Below, in pieces: positions 17,975 through 27,246 of a stretch of DNA of 64,000 bases (position 1 is the first letter of the stretch; each line of letters starts with the position of its first letter). The notes under the pieces were generated by a model. That model searched no databases, was not told the DNA's origin, and saw only the letters and a list, made by a program, of their open reading frames with translations. This stretch comes from Paraburkholderia dilworthii (lineage in GTDB: Bacteria; Pseudomonadota; Gammaproteobacteria; Burkholderiales; Burkholderiaceae), in contig NZ_KI421431.1 of the NCBI RefSeq assembly GCF_000472525.1, forward strand, positions 132,987 to 196,986, read 5' to 3'. The position numbers and the translations under genes were made by a program.

Positions 17975-18745
17975 CTAGCGCGACTGCCGTTGCTGCTGCT
18001 GCTGGGCGGTCGGACGCGGCGGCACGAAGAAGTTGCGCAGCCAGGCCGCCATCCGCGAAAACAAGTCGTACGGTTCCTCGACGAAAATTTCGGGCTTCAG
18101 CAGGCGCAGATATTCCATGATCTGTTGCGCTTCCTGCTTCTGGAACGAGCCGTGCGAAATGCCGAGGCGCAGCAGCCCACGCAGTTCGCCGAGCTTTTCG
18201 CGCGCGGTGCTGCCCACGCTCGTTTCGCACGCCACCTTCGACTCATACACCCGCTGACGCAGCGATTCCACGAGCCGCCATGCCGGCGTCTGCATGATTT
18301 CCTCGAGCGCCTGAATGTCTTGCACCGCGCCCTTGATCTGCGCCGAGAGCGGGTCGACCAGCACAGCGTCGCCTTCGGCTTCCTTGACGATCGCCGCCGC
18401 CCAGTCGCGGCACTGCTTGGCCAACTCTTCCGGCGTCCACTCCGAGCGGGCAGCGAAGCCGAAGCCGAATTCGCCGGCCTGCCGCATCAGAATTGCGACT
18501 ACGTCCGGGAATTCCTTGTCGAGCGTGCGTTTTGCCCATGCGTACTGGCCGCCCTGCAACATCCGCTGAACCGCGTGTTCCGTCAGCGGCACCATGTTGT
18601 CGAGCAGCTTGGCGCGCAAAAAGTCCTCGAACGACGGCGTCGCGAACTGCGGATCGAGCTTCAGCGATACGCGCAGAAAGGCATCGAAATCCTTGCGCAG
18701 CGTCGCAATGGTCTCGTCTTTGAGCGTGAGGGTGAGTTGACCCAT
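17975..18745 (-). CDS. conserved protein of unknown function
   Basis: 256 residues, no signal peptide and no membrane helix. The start is the Met of MGQLTLTLKDETIATL, with GGGA upstream; the longer upstream frame looks non-coding. It is mainly helical and acidic in the first 200 residues. The end is Pro/Gln-rich (PPRPTAQQQQQRQSR) after a short aromatic segment, FSRMAAWLRNFFVPP. I recognise no domain or motif. It stands alone, convergent with the helicase gene, and probably is a Burkholderiales-specific cytoplasmic protein. Confidence 0.65.
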   Translation of the reverse strand: MGQLTLTLKDETIATLRKDFDAFLRVSLKLDPQFATPSFEDFLRAKLLDNMVPLTEHAVQRMLQGGQYAWAKRTLDKEFPDVVAILMRQAGEFGFGFAARSEWTPEELAKQCRDWAAAIVKEAEGDAVLVDPLSAQIKGAVQDIQALEEIMQTPAWRLVESLRQRVYESKVACETSVGSTAREKLGELRGLLRLGISHGSFQKQEAQQIMEYLRLLKPEIFVEEPYDLFSRMAAWLRNFFVPPRPTAQQQQQRQSR

Positions 18746-19067
18746 GTGTCTATCCCGTTTGGTCCTGCCGCGCGGCCTGGTCGTGTTCGCCTGGTCGCAA
18801 GCGGACCCGGAGACTCGACGCGTGACGGCCGCGCGTTCGATTCCTGCCTGTTGCCGCGTCGTTGGCGGGACGTATCCCGACGAGCGGACCTCGACTGCAT
18901 ATCGGCGGATTGACGGGAAACTTAAGGGTTTTGTCGGGTATGAGGCGGCGTGCGCAGCGATGCTCTGGTGCCTTCGCGGGGCGAAGCGGACGCCAGCGAC
19001 CAATGCGCAAGCGACTGCCGCTGGCGGTTTGCGCGTGAGTGAGCCCTTACGTGGCGGCCCACGTGCG
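18746..19067. other. 322-base gap between the unknown gene and azlD
   Basis: Upstream region of the minus-strand unknown gene and 3' side of azlD. No coding frame, terminator or clear promoter could be supported here. Confidence 0.5.
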
Positions 19068-19397
19068 CTATCGAAGCACCACTCCTTGCCAGACAAAGAA
19101 CACGGTCAGGCCAACCGCGATAGTGACCAGCGGCCGCCGCGTCGATGCGCTCACGAGGACGGCAGCCAGGGCGCCGACCAGTTGCGGATTGCGCCACGTC
19201 AACTCGGCGCCGGCGTCGGCGCCGTGCGGCGAGACGGCCATCGGCACGATGATTGCCGTCAGCACGGTGACCGGCACGAAGCCGAGGGCCGTGCGCACCA
19301 GAGGCGGAAACACCAGCCGGTCGCCGAGCACGAAGACGGCGGCGCGGATCACCCACGTAATGACCGCCATGCCGAGTATGAGAACAACGTAGTTCAT
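19068..19397 (-). CDS. azlD: AzlD-type branched-chain amino acid export subunit
   Basis: 109 residues with about four membrane helices; the conserved AzlD patterns ITWVIRAAVFVLGDR and FVPVTVLTAIIVP are seen. AzlD is the small partner of AzlC; together (as YgaZH/BrnFE in other bacteria) they export leucine, isoleucine, valine and methionine. Its start overlaps the azlC stop by four bases (ATGA), so the two are translationally coupled. Confidence 0.9.
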   Translation of the reverse strand: MNYVVLILGMAVITWVIRAAVFVLGDRLVFPPLVRTALGFVPVTVLTAIIVPMAVSPHGADAGAELTWRNPQLVGALAAVLVSASTRRPLVTIAVGLTVFFVWQGVVLR

Positions 19398-20131
19398 CGC
19401 GATCCCTCCGCCGATCGGCGCTCGCGCCGCAAGCCGAAGCCCGAAGCGGAAAGCAGGACGCCGACCGCGACGCCCGCGAACACTGCGGCGAGCAGACCGA
19501 GCTTGTACGGCCACGCCTGCCAGAAAAACGCCAGCGTGCCCGCGGTCGCCGCGGCTGCGATATAGCGCAACGCCACCAGTTGCGGCACGACGATAGCGAT
19601 AAAGGTGGCGACCATCGCGAAATCGAGCCCGAGCGATTGCAGGCCGGGGAAGGCCGCGCCGAACAGCAGGCCGGCGACCGTCCAGAGTTGCCAGTTCATG
19701 TACATCGCGAGGCCGGCGCCGAAGAAATAGTGCGGGCCGACGGTGCCCGGCTCGCGGTTCCGATAGTGCTCCCAGGCAACCGCGAAGACTTCGTCCGTGA
19801 GCAGCGCGCCGAGCGCCCAGCGCCAGCGCGCCGGCAGATGTGCCACGTGCGGCGCGAGCGTCGCGCTGTACAGAACATGACGCAGATTGACGACCAGCGT
19901 GGTGGCCCAAATCACCGCAAAGCTTGCGTGGCCCGCGATCAGCCCAAGCGCGATGAACTGTGCGGAGCCCGCGAATACGACGAGCGACATGAATTGGCCG
20001 TGCCACAAGTGCAGCGGTCCGGACGCGACAAGCGTGCCGAAAATGACGCCGAAAGGCGCCGAGCCGACCATCATCGGGATGATGTCGCGCGCGCCCGCGG
20101 TGAATTCCTTTAAATGGCCTGAGTGGGTCAA
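19394..20131 (-). CDS. azlC: AzlC-type branched-chain amino acid exporter, large subunit
   Basis: About 245 residues with seven or eight membrane helices. Family motifs are GARDIIPMMVGSAPFGVIFG, FAGSAQFIALGLI, NLRHVLYSATLAPH and LLTDEVFAVAW. I chose a TTG start because a near-perfect AAGGAGG (20138-20144) lies six bases upstream of it. An ATG nine codons earlier (20158) has no ribosome site. The order AraC regulator-azlC-azlD, all on the minus strand, suggests that the regulator controls the exporter. Confidence 0.88.
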   Translation of the reverse strand: MTHSGHLKEFTAGARDIIPMMVGSAPFGVIFGTLVASGPLHLWHGQFMSLVVFAGSAQFIALGLIAGHASFAVIWATTLVVNLRHVLYSATLAPHVAHLPARWRWALGALLTDEVFAVAWEHYRNREPGTVGPHYFFGAGLAMYMNWQLWTVAGLLFGAAFPGLQSLGLDFAMVATFIAIVVPQLVALRYIAAAATAGTLAFFWQAWPYKLGLLAAVFAGVAVGVLLSASGFGLRRERRSAEGSR

Positions 20132-20199
20132 AACTTGCCTCCTTGAGTCGGGAAGCATAGCCGGCGAGGCGGCGCCGGGCTTGTACGTTCTTGCGACGA

Positions 20200-21030
20200 T
20201 CAGAGTCCCTGCCAGCGTCCGGGCGGCACGCCGAACATGCGCCGGAAATGCCGCGTGAAGTGACTCTGATCGGTGAAGCCGCTGGCCGCCGCGACGTCCG
20301 TTACCGGGACGCCTGCACGCAACGGCGCAAGCGCGCGTTGCAGACGTACCTGATTGCGCCACGCATGGGGCGGAAGCCCGGTCGCGCGGTTGAAAAGGCG
20401 CGCTGCGTGAAACGGCGAAAGTCCCGCGGCCTGGGCCACGTCGGCGAGCGTGACCGGTTCGAGCAGATCGCCCGTCAGGCGTTCCTTCATGACGGCGACG
20501 CGGGTGTCGTCGGCGGCCACGCACGAAGCTTCGGGCTGTGTCTGCGAATAGCGCACGAGCAGCGTGGACAGCGCGTCGAACATCGCGGCTTCGGCGGCGA
20601 GCGCGTCGTTGCCCGCTTCGAGCATATGGTGTGCGTTCGCGAGCCGCGCGGCCAGGTCGGGATCGCGAATCACGCCGGGGGCGAACCACGGTAAAGACTG
20701 CGGCTTGCCGGCGATTTCCTCGGCGAGTGCGTGGATGAACTGCACCGGCGCGTACATCACGCGATACCGCCAGCCTGCTTCGACCGCCTTCGAGCCGGTG
20801 TGGAGTTCGCCCGGATTGATGATCGGCACGCCGCCAGCTTCGGCGACATAGTTCGAACCGCGATACCGATAACCTTCGGCGCCGGCGACGATCACCGGGA
20901 TCGTGTACGCGTCGTGCCAGTGCGGCGCGAACTCGTGGTCGTGATATTCAGCGGTGAGCAGGTCCGCGCCGGGCAAAAGCGGCGTGCGCCAGTAACGGGC
21001 TGAATTCTGGAAACGATGGGCAGCGGTCAT
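20200..21030 (-). CDS. AraC family regulator beside azlCD
   Basis: 276 residues. The N-terminal half is a cupin-like sensing domain (EYHDHEFAPHWHDAYTIPVI, INPGELHTG). The C-terminal about 100 residues are the AraC double helix-turn-helix (VTLADVAQAAGLSPFHAARLF; VTDVAAASGFTDQSHFTRHFRRMFGVPPGRW). It lies 68 bases upstream of azlC on the same strand. AraC proteins of this class are often found next to AzlC/LysE-type exporters. Control of branched-chain amino acid export is therefore a reasonable inference; the ligand is not shown. Confidence 0.88.
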   Translation of the reverse strand: MTAAHRFQNSARYWRTPLLPGADLLTAEYHDHEFAPHWHDAYTIPVIVAGAEGYRYRGSNYVAEAGGVPIINPGELHTGSKAVEAGWRYRVMYAPVQFIHALAEEIAGKPQSLPWFAPGVIRDPDLAARLANAHHMLEAGNDALAAEAAMFDALSTLLVRYSQTQPEASCVAADDTRVAVMKERLTGDLLEPVTLADVAQAAGLSPFHAARLFNRATGLPPHAWRNQVRLQRALAPLRAGVPVTDVAAASGFTDQSHFTRHFRRMFGVPPGRWQGL

Positions 21031-21156
21031 GACATGGCTCTCGCACAGCCAGTCAGTTTAGCGCGGAGCGGCGGCTGCGGGCGCCGCTGCGTGCGTCGTC
21101 CGGCAGCGCGCACGGTGCGCTTTTTCGTAGGACGCCGCTTGTGTTGCCACGGTTGC

Positions 21157-21633
21157 TCACTTGACTGGGATCGTCGTTCCGGCCGGCATGGGCACGGCGC
21201 TCACGCTGTTTTTCGCGCTGCCGCTGACAACCCGGTCGCTGTAGGTCAGGTACACGAGTGCGTTGCGCTTGGTGTCGACCACGCGCACCACGTGCAGCGC
21301 CTTGAAGATTAACGACATGCTCACCGAAAACACATCGGCTTGCTGCTTCACCGGGCCAATGAAATGAATCGCGCCGACCTGACGGCAGGCAATCGACGCC
21401 TCCGTGGGATCTTCCGCGATGCCGAGCGTCCCCTTCACGCCGCCCGTCCGCGCGCGTGACACGTAACAGGTCACGCCTTGCACGAGAGGATCGTCATAGG
21501 CTTCGACGACAACCCGGTCCGAGCCCGTGATGTGAAAGTTGGTATTGACGCTGCCGACTTCTTCGCCGTGCGCGAAAGGCACGATGACGGCGGCGGCGAC
21601 TGCAAGCGAGATGCGCGATGAGGTGAGTTTCAT
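21157..21633 (-). CDS. creA: CreA family periplasmic protein
   Basis: 158 residues with a signal peptide (MKLTSSRISLAVAAAVIVPFAHG). The CreA fold pattern is clear: EEVGSVNTNF, GSDRVVVEAYDDPLVQGVTCYVS, GIAEDPTEASIACRQVG and LVYLTYSDRVVSGSAKNSVSAVP. CreA is widespread in proteobacteria and its function is unknown. The start is the Met before KLTSSR, which alone gives a proper signal peptide. The creBC regulators are not nearby. Confidence 0.9.
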   Translation of the reverse strand: MKLTSSRISLAVAAAVIVPFAHGEEVGSVNTNFHITGSDRVVVEAYDDPLVQGVTCYVSRARTGGVKGTLGIAEDPTEASIACRQVGAIHFIGPVKQQADVFSVSMSLIFKALHVVRVVDTKRNALVYLTYSDRVVSGSAKNSVSAVPMPAGTTIPVK

Positions 21634-21823
21634 AAGATTGCCGGATTGAGCAGGGTGCGTTTCGGGACGCGGCGCGTGCCGCAAAGCCGTCATCGTATAC
21701 CGGCGAGGGATTGGCGAGACGATCGGCAAAGCGGCCGGCAACTAAGGCGTTCAAACCGCCGCGAAGGAGCGATAGAGCGCCAGACGCGAATGAAGCGCCA
21801 AAGCCAAGCGTGAATGAAGCCCC

Positions 21824-21856
21824 AAAACAAAAAGGCCCGCACGAATGCGGGCCTTT
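21824..21856 (-). terminator. intrinsic terminator after tRNA-Asn
   Basis: Read on the minus strand, an 11-base perfect stem (AAAGGCCCGCA with TGCGGGCCTTT) around TTCG is followed by TTGTTTTG. It starts 7 bases after the tRNA 3' end. Confidence 0.85.
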
Positions 21857-21863
21857 CAAATTC

Positions 21864-21939
21864 TGGCTCCTCGACCTGGGCTCGAACCAGGGACCTACGG
21901 ATTAACAGTCCGGCGCTCTACCGACTGAGCTATCGAGGA
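21864..21939 (-). tRNA. tRNA-Asn (anticodon GTT)
   Basis: A 76-base tRNA with CCA encoded. The acceptor stem TCCTCGA/TCGAGGA, D arm with AGCTCAGTCGGTAGAGC, anticodon loop CTGTTAA giving GTT, and T arm GGTTCGAGCC all fold normally. It lies between creA and fdxA. No integrated element or duplicated 3' end is visible beside it. Confidence 0.97.
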
Positions 21940-22053
21940 ACAGAAATACAACAGCAGAGAAACGAAATTGTAGGAGCAGCGTCGGCGCCTGTCAATACCT
22001 TGCGTTCATCTCGATTGATTCGAACCAGCAGGATGGTGACGGGCCGCAAACGT

Positions 22054-22377
22054 TCAACGCGCGAGCAGGGCGAGCTTTTCCTTGACGTCCTTGAACTCGT
22101 CGGCTTCCGGCAACGGAGCCTTGGTCTTGGTGATGCTCGGCCAGTTCTTGGCGAGATCGGCATTCAGCTCGATGAAGTTCTGCTGGTCGCCCGGCACGTC
22201 TTCTTCGGCATAAATGGCGTTCACCGGGCATTCGGCCACGCACACTGCGCAGTCAATGCATTCGTCGGGGTCGATCGCGAGGAAGTTGGGACCTTCGCGA
22301 AAGCAGTCCACCGGGCACACATCGACGCAGTCGGTATAGCGGCACTTGATGCAGCTTTCGGTCACAACGTGAGTCAT
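22054..22377 (-). CDS. fdxA: seven-iron ferredoxin FdxA
   Basis: 107 residues, starting [12 protein letters not shown]. The eight-Cys pattern of FdxA-type ferredoxins is intact: Cys 9, 17 and 50 for the [3Fe-4S] cluster and Cys 21, 40, 43 and 46 for the [4Fe-4S] cluster, with the 35-residue C-terminal extension typical of the Azotobacter FdI class. It carries single electrons in the cytoplasm. GGAG precedes the ATG, and a TACAAT at 22430-22435 (minus strand) is a likely -10. Confidence 0.96.
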   Translation of the reverse strand: MTHVVTESCIKCRYTDCVDVCPVDCFREGPNFLAIDPDECIDCAVCVAECPVNAIYAEEDVPGDQQNFIELNADLAKNWPSITKTKAPLPEADEFKDVKEKLALLAR

Positions 22378-22676
22378 TCAGGCAGCTCCTGCATGCGGAA
22401 TCAGGGAAGGCGCAAACGCCAAAAACGCTATTGTAACGTAACGTCAAGAGGCGCATGCAGCATCCCGCAACGCCTTTTTATACGTTTTCGTGATTAGTTT
22501 ATTGCTTGCGCAAAGAGTGATGGGTTCGCGGCCAGCGACGCGAACGCGGGCCGCGCGCTCGAGCCTGAAGGTCGGCGCATTCGGGTAACATGCGTCAAGC
22601 CGGTGCGCAGATGGCGCGCCGTATGCATGGGTTGAGTCAGGCCTTCCGTACTTCCTGCGGTCCAGTTCGCACCATC

Positions 22677-23873
22677 ATGATTATTACTTCGCTGCTCGAC
22701 ACCGATCTGTACAAGTTCACGATGATGCAGGTGGTTTTGCATCATTTCCCCGCGGCCAACGTCGAGTACCGCTTCCGTTGCCGCACGCCGAACGTCGACC
22801 TCGTGCCTTACATCGGCGAGATACGCGACGAAGTGCGCAAGCTTTGCCAGTTGCGCTTCACCGACGAGGAGCTCGACTACCTTCGGCGCATGCGCTTCAT
22901 CAAGGGCGACTTCATCGAGTTCCTCGCGCTCTTTCATCTGAGCGAGAAGTACATTTCGATCGAGCCGTCGCCGAAGAACAACGGCGAGATCGACATCGAG
23001 ATTAAAGGACCGTGGCTGCATACGATCCTGTTCGAGATTCCGATGCTCGCGATCGTCAATGAGGTCTACTTCCGCAATACCCAGCAGGAACCGGACTACA
23101 GCGAAGGTCGCGGGCGCCTCGTCGACAAGATGAAACTTTTGGGCGCGCGGCCCGAATTCGCCGACTGCAAGATCGCCGACTACGGCACGCGGCGCCGCTT
23201 CTCGAAGCAATGGCACGAAGAAGTGATCCTCACGCTGAAAGATGGCCTCGGCGAGCAGTTCGCCGGTACGAGCAACGTCTTTTACGCGATGAAGCACAGC
23301 CTCACGCCGCTCGGCACGATGGCGCACGAGTATCTGCAGGCGTGCCAGGCGCTCGGTCCGCGGCTGCGCGATTCGCAGATTTTCGGCTTCGAAATGTGGG
23401 CGAAGGAATATCGCGGCGACCTGGGTATCGCGCTTTCGGATGTCTACGGCATGCAGGCGTTTTTGCGCGACTTCGACATGTACTTCTGCAAGCTGTTCGA
23501 CGGCGCGCGTCACGACTCCGGTGATCCGTTCGACTGGGGCGAGCGCCTGCTCAAGCACTACGACGCGAACCGTTGCGATCCGCGCACGAAAATACTCGTG
23601 TTCTCCGACGCGCTCGACATTCCAAAGGTGCTGCAACTCTACGAGCGCTTCCGTGGCCGCTGCAAGCTCGCGTTCGGCGTGGGCACAAATCTGACCAACG
23701 ACCTCGGCTATAACCCGTTGCAGATCGTGATCAAGATGGTCCGCTGCAATGGGCAGCCGGTGGCGAAGCTCTCCGATTCGCCAGGCAAGAACATGTGCGA
23801 GGACAAAGCCTATCTCGCGTATCTGCGCCAGGTGTTCGGCATCGCGCAGCCCGAGGAAGAGGCGGCGAAGTAA
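22677..23873 (+). CDS. pncB: nicotinate phosphoribosyltransferase
   Basis: 398 residues, matching E. coli PncB (400). It joins nicotinate to PRPP with ATP hydrolysis, the entry step of the NAD salvage (Preiss-Handler) pathway. Typical are [14 protein letters not shown] at the N-terminus, the phospho-His region [14 protein letters not shown], and [15 protein letters not shown]. The start is the ATG of [14 protein letters not shown]; upstream in-frame codons lack family similarity. It stands alone, divergent from fdxA. Confidence 0.96.
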   Translation: MIITSLLDTDLYKFTMMQVVLHHFPAANVEYRFRCRTPNVDLVPYIGEIRDEVRKLCQLRFTDEELDYLRRMRFIKGDFIEFLALFHLSEKYISIEPSPKNNGEIDIEIKGPWLHTILFEIPMLAIVNEVYFRNTQQEPDYSEGRGRLVDKMKLLGARPEFADCKIADYGTRRRFSKQWHEEVILTLKDGLGEQFAGTSNVFYAMKHSLTPLGTMAHEYLQACQALGPRLRDSQIFGFEMWAKEYRGDLGIALSDVYGMQAFLRDFDMYFCKLFDGARHDSGDPFDWGERLLKHYDANRCDPRTKILVFSDALDIPKVLQLYERFRGRCKLAFGVGTNLTNDLGYNPLQIVIKMVRCNGQPVAKLSDSPGKNMCEDKAYLAYLRQVFGIAQPEEEAAK

Positions 23874-23953
23874 CGGCATTTGCGTGGGTGTTTTCGCGCG
23901 TCTGATGTGTTCCTATGCCATTCGGCCAGGGTGTTCGCGCGGAGGGTGGCCGG

Positions 23954-23959
23954 TATAAT
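23954..23959 (+). promoter_or_regulatory. TATAAT -10 element before lutC
   Basis: Perfect TATAAT, 66 bases before the lutC ATG. No good -35 is seen at 17 bases. It suggests lutC has its own promoter rather than reading through from pncB. Confidence 0.45.
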
Positions 23960-24025
23960 TCCTCGCATACATTCCGGCATGCTTCCTGACACACCGCACG
24001 GCTGTCGACACGAGGACTTTCGCAT

Positions 24026-24688
24026 ATGGACACATCGATTGGCCGCCGCAACATCCTTGCGCGCATCCGAGCGGCGCAAGGCCGCGAGCCTGAACCGTCC
24101 GCGTCCGAGCACGAGGCCGCGGCGGACTATCTTGCGCGCCATCCACAAGGGCCGCGCCCGGACATGCCTGCGGATCTGACTGTGCGTTTCATTGAAGAAG
24201 CGCAGAAAATGGCGACCACTGTCGATACGGTCACGTCGCTCGCCGACGTGCCGGCTGCGGCGCATCGCTATCTCGCAGAACACGCGTTGCCGTTGGAGGC
24301 CATCGCTTGGCGCACGCTGGAGGATCTGCGCTGGAACGACGCGGGTCTCGCCGTCGAATTTCGCAAACCGAAAGATGGCGACGTCGTAGGTCTGACCGGC
24401 TGTTTCTGTGCGACTGCCGAGACGGGCTCGCTCGTCCTGCTCTCCGGGCCGGACACTTATGCGTCAGCCGGCCTGCTGCCGGAAACGCACATTGCAATCG
24501 TGCCGGCTTCGCGCATCGTGGCGGGACATGAGGAAGCGTTCGCGCTGATCCGCAGCGAGCGGGGCGAGTTGCCGCGTGCGGTGAACTTCGTTTCGGGGCC
24601 TTCGCGCACCGGCGATATCGAACAGACTATCGTTCTTGGCGCGCATGGGCCGTATCGGGTCCATGTGATCGTCGTTCTCGGTGCCTGA
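24026..24688 (+). CDS. lutC: LutC/YkgG family lactate-utilization protein
   Basis: 220 residues of the LUD domain family. Typical are the N-terminal RRNILARIRAAQGR and the conserved block VGLTGCFCATAETGSLVLLSG, with later GGAR-like FVSGPSRTGDIEQTIVLGAHGPYRVHVI. LutC belongs to the LutABC L-lactate oxidation complex. The Fe-S partners LutA and LutB are not adjacent; neighbours are pncB and an antiporter. The partners must be elsewhere, or this copy acts alone. GAGGA precedes the ATG. Confidence 0.88.
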   Translation: MDTSIGRRNILARIRAAQGREPEPSASEHEAAADYLARHPQGPRPDMPADLTVRFIEEAQKMATTVDTVTSLADVPAAAHRYLAEHALPLEAIAWRTLEDLRWNDAGLAVEFRKPKDGDVVGLTGCFCATAETGSLVLLSGPDTYASAGLLPETHIAIVPASRIVAGHEEAFALIRSERGELPRAVNFVSGPSRTGDIEQTIVLGAHGPYRVHVIVVLGA

Positions 24689-24771
24689 GCGAAAGGGCCG
24701 CTGTTTCTCAACGCGCGCGTGACTGCCCGCGGTGTCCGTTGCCATTTCAGGAATAGAAGGACCTTCAGCAT

Positions 24772-26202
24772 ATGACTAGACGTGCCGTGCCGATGAGCAT
24801 GGTGCTCGTGGCTGCATTGACGCTAACGAGCTGGCCTCAACTTGCGTGCGCCGCCACACTCGACGGCGCATCGCTTTCCGCGCTATGGGGACTGCCCTTC
24901 GCCGGCATGCTGCTCTCGATTGCCGTGTTTCCGCTGGTCGCGCCGGCTCTCTGGCATCACCATTTCGGCAAGATCGCGGCCGCGTGGGCGCTGGTGTTTC
25001 TCGTGCCGTTCGCGTTTGCGTTCGGCGGGGGCATTGCGTTCGGCACGCTAATTCATGCGTTGCTCGAAGAATACATTCCGTTCATCGTGCTGCTCACCGC
25101 GCTCTACACGGTGGCGGGCGGCATCTGTGTGCGCGGCAATCTGCACGGCACGCCGCGCCTGAACACGACGATCCTCGCGCTCGGCACGTTGTTGGCGAGC
25201 GTCATGGGCACGACCGGCGCGGCCATGTTGCTGATCCGTCCGTTGCTGCGCGCGAATGACAATCGCCGGCACGTTGTCCACGTGGTCGTGTTCTTCATTT
25301 TTCTTGTGGCGAACGCGGGTGGTTCGCTGTCGCCGCTGGGCGATCCGCCGCTTTTCCTGGGCTTTCTGCAGGGCGTCAACTTCTTCTGGACTACCACGCA
25401 TCTCGCGCTGCCGATGCTGTTCGTGTGCGGCGTGCTGCTAATCGCGTTCTATTGCCTCGACTCGTACTATTTCCATCGGCGCGAAGAAGAGCGCTCGCGT
25501 TTTCTGGACCCGACACCCGACTCGCCGCCGCTTGGCATCGACGGGAAGATCAATTTCCTGTTGCTCGGCGCGGTTGTCGGGCTCGTGCTCATGAGCGGGC
25601 TGTGGAAGCCGGGCGTGAGCTTCGATGTGCTCGGCACCCATGTCGCTTTACAGAACGCCGTGCGCGATGTCGCGCTCATCGGCGTCGCGTTGCTTTCGCT
25701 TGCATTGACGCCGCGTGCGGCTCGCGCGGGCAACGACTTCAACTGGGCACCGATCGAAGAGGTCGCTAAGCTCTTTGCCGGCATCTTCGTGACGATTGCG
25801 CCCGTCATCACGATACTGCGCGCGGGCGAGGCCGGTGCGTTTGCTGGCGTCGTCCATCTGGTCAACGATTCCGCGGGACGGCCGCACGACGCCATGTACT
25901 TTTGGGCGACGGGCCTGCTATCTTCGTTTCTCGACAATGCGCCGACGTACCTCGTGTTCTTCAATCTGGCCGGCGGCGATGCATCGTCGCTCATGACAAC
26001 AGGCGCGACCACGCTCGCAGCGATTTCGGCGGGCTCCGTATTCATGGGCGCAAACAGTTATATCGGCAATGCGCCGAACTTCATGGTGAAGGCCATCGCG
26101 GAGTCGCGCGGTGTACGCATGCCGAGCTTTTTCGCTTATCTCGGCTGGTCCGGGGCGGTATTGCTGCCGCTTTTTCTTGTCACCGGCTGGCTGTTTTTCT
26201 GA
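24772..26202 (+). CDS. NhaD-type sodium:proton antiporter family protein
   Basis: 476 residues with 11-13 hydrophobic helices and a possible N-terminal signal-like helix. Patterns of the ion transporter superfamily are clear: NAGGSLSPLGDPPLFLGFLQG and FLDNAPTYLVFFNLAGGD, with GANSYIGNAPNFMVKAIAES near the C-terminus. These two inverted Asn/Pro/Asp-rich loops are the usual transport core. NhaD proteins exchange Na+ or Li+ for H+; a role in citrate or arsenite transport by relatives cannot be excluded. AAGGA lies upstream of the start. Confidence 0.85.
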   Translation: MTRRAVPMSMVLVAALTLTSWPQLACAATLDGASLSALWGLPFAGMLLSIAVFPLVAPALWHHHFGKIAAAWALVFLVPFAFAFGGGIAFGTLIHALLEEYIPFIVLLTALYTVAGGICVRGNLHGTPRLNTTILALGTLLASVMGTTGAAMLLIRPLLRANDNRRHVVHVVVFFIFLVANAGGSLSPLGDPPLFLGFLQGVNFFWTTTHLALPMLFVCGVLLIAFYCLDSYYFHRREEERSRFLDPTPDSPPLGIDGKINFLLLGAVVGLVLMSGLWKPGVSFDVLGTHVALQNAVRDVALIGVALLSLALTPRAARAGNDFNWAPIEEVAKLFAGIFVTIAPVITILRAGEAGAFAGVVHLVNDSAGRPHDAMYFWATGLLSSFLDNAPTYLVFFNLAGGDASSLMTTGATTLAAISAGSVFMGANSYIGNAPNFMVKAIAESRGVRMPSFFAYLGWSGAVLLPLFLVTGWLFF

Positions 26203-26256
26203 CACTGAGCTTGATGCCGAGGCCGTCGAACTCGACACGCTATACGGAGAATTGCA

Positions 26257-27246
26257 ATGCAGAAGATACTCGTCGCCCGTCCGATTTTTCCCGATGTGAT
26301 CGAACGGCTCAAACAGTATTTCGACGTCGACTGGAATCAGGGCGACGTGCTGTCCGCAGAAGAACTGAAGCGCCGCCTCGCCGACAAGGACGGCGCGCTC
26401 ACTGCGGGCGACCCGGTCGGCGCTGACGTTCTCGCCGCTGCGCCGCGTCTTCGCGTCGTATCGAATATGGCGGTCGGTTACAACAACTTCGACATGGCGG
26501 CGTTCAACGCAGCCAACGTGCTCGGCACCAATACTCCGGACGTGCTCAATGAGTCGACCGCGGACTTCGGCTGGGCGCTGATGATGGCCGCGGCTCGGCG
26601 CATCGCCGAGTCCGAGCACTGGCTGCGCGCGGGCAAGTGGCAGAAGTGGGCGTATGACGGCTTTCTCGGCAGCGATCTGTACGGCTCGACACTCGGCGTG
26701 ATCGGCATGGGCAGGATCGGCCAGGCGCTCGCGCGGCGCGCGCGAGGCTTCAACATGCAGATCATTTATCACAACCGCTCGCGCGTCGCGCCCGAGATCG
26801 AAGCTGAGCTGAATGCCGGCTATGTGTCGAAGCACGACCTGCTGCGGCGCGCCGATCATGTGGTGCTCGTGCTGCCCTATACGAAGGAGAGTCATCACAC
26901 GATTGGCGCCGCCGAACTCGCGCTGATGAAGCCGACTGCAACGCTGACCAATATCGCGCGCGGCGGCATCGTCGACGACGCGGCGCTCGTCGAGGCGCTG
27001 CGCTCGAAGCAGATTGCCGCGGCCGGCCTCGATGTCTTCGAAGGCGAGCCGAACCTGAACCCGGATCTGCTGAGCGTGCCGAACATCGTATTGACGCCGC
27101 ACATTGCGAGCGCAACGGAAGCGACGCGCCGCGCAATGGCTAACCTCGCCGCGGACAATCTGATCGCCGGTCTTGGCGAGGGTCCACGCGCCGGCCGGCC
27201 GTCCAATCCGATCAACGCCGAGGTCATCGGCCGGGCGCGTGCATGA
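26257..27246 (+). CDS. D-2-hydroxyacid dehydrogenase, glyoxylate/hydroxypyruvate reductase type
   Basis: 329 residues of the D-isomer 2-hydroxyacid dehydrogenase family. The Rossmann motif is GVIGMGRIGQALARRA (about residues 148-163). The catalytic Arg, Glu and His sit in VSNMAVGYNNFD/ARGGIVDDAAL, AAGLDVFEGEP and LTPHIASAT. It reduces glyoxylate or hydroxypyruvate with NAD(P)H (GhrB-like) or works as glycerate dehydrogenase. The stop overlaps the rmuC start by four bases, so the two are translated in tandem although no functional link is obvious. Confidence 0.9.
   Translation: MQKILVARPIFPDVIERLKQYFDVDWNQGDVLSAEELKRRLADKDGALTAGDPVGADVLAAAPRLRVVSNMAVGYNNFDMAAFNAANVLGTNTPDVLNESTADFGWALMMAAARRIAESEHWLRAGKWQKWAYDGFLGSDLYGSTLGVIGMGRIGQALARRARGFNMQIIYHNRSRVAPEIEAELNAGYVSKHDLLRRADHVVLVLPYTKESHHTIGAAELALMKPTATLTNIARGGIVDDAALVEALRSKQIAAAGLDVFEGEPNLNPDLLSVPNIVLTPHIASATEATRRAMANLAADNLIAGLGEGPRAGRPSNPINAEVIGRARA

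Noticed and set aside
21864-21939. tRNA-Asn as an integration site of a mobile element
   Set aside because: No integrase, no direct repeat of the tRNA end and only core genes beside it.
22494-23879. A 461-codon open frame antisense to pncB
   Set aside because: Shadow of pncB caused by third-position GC bias; no recognisable domain.
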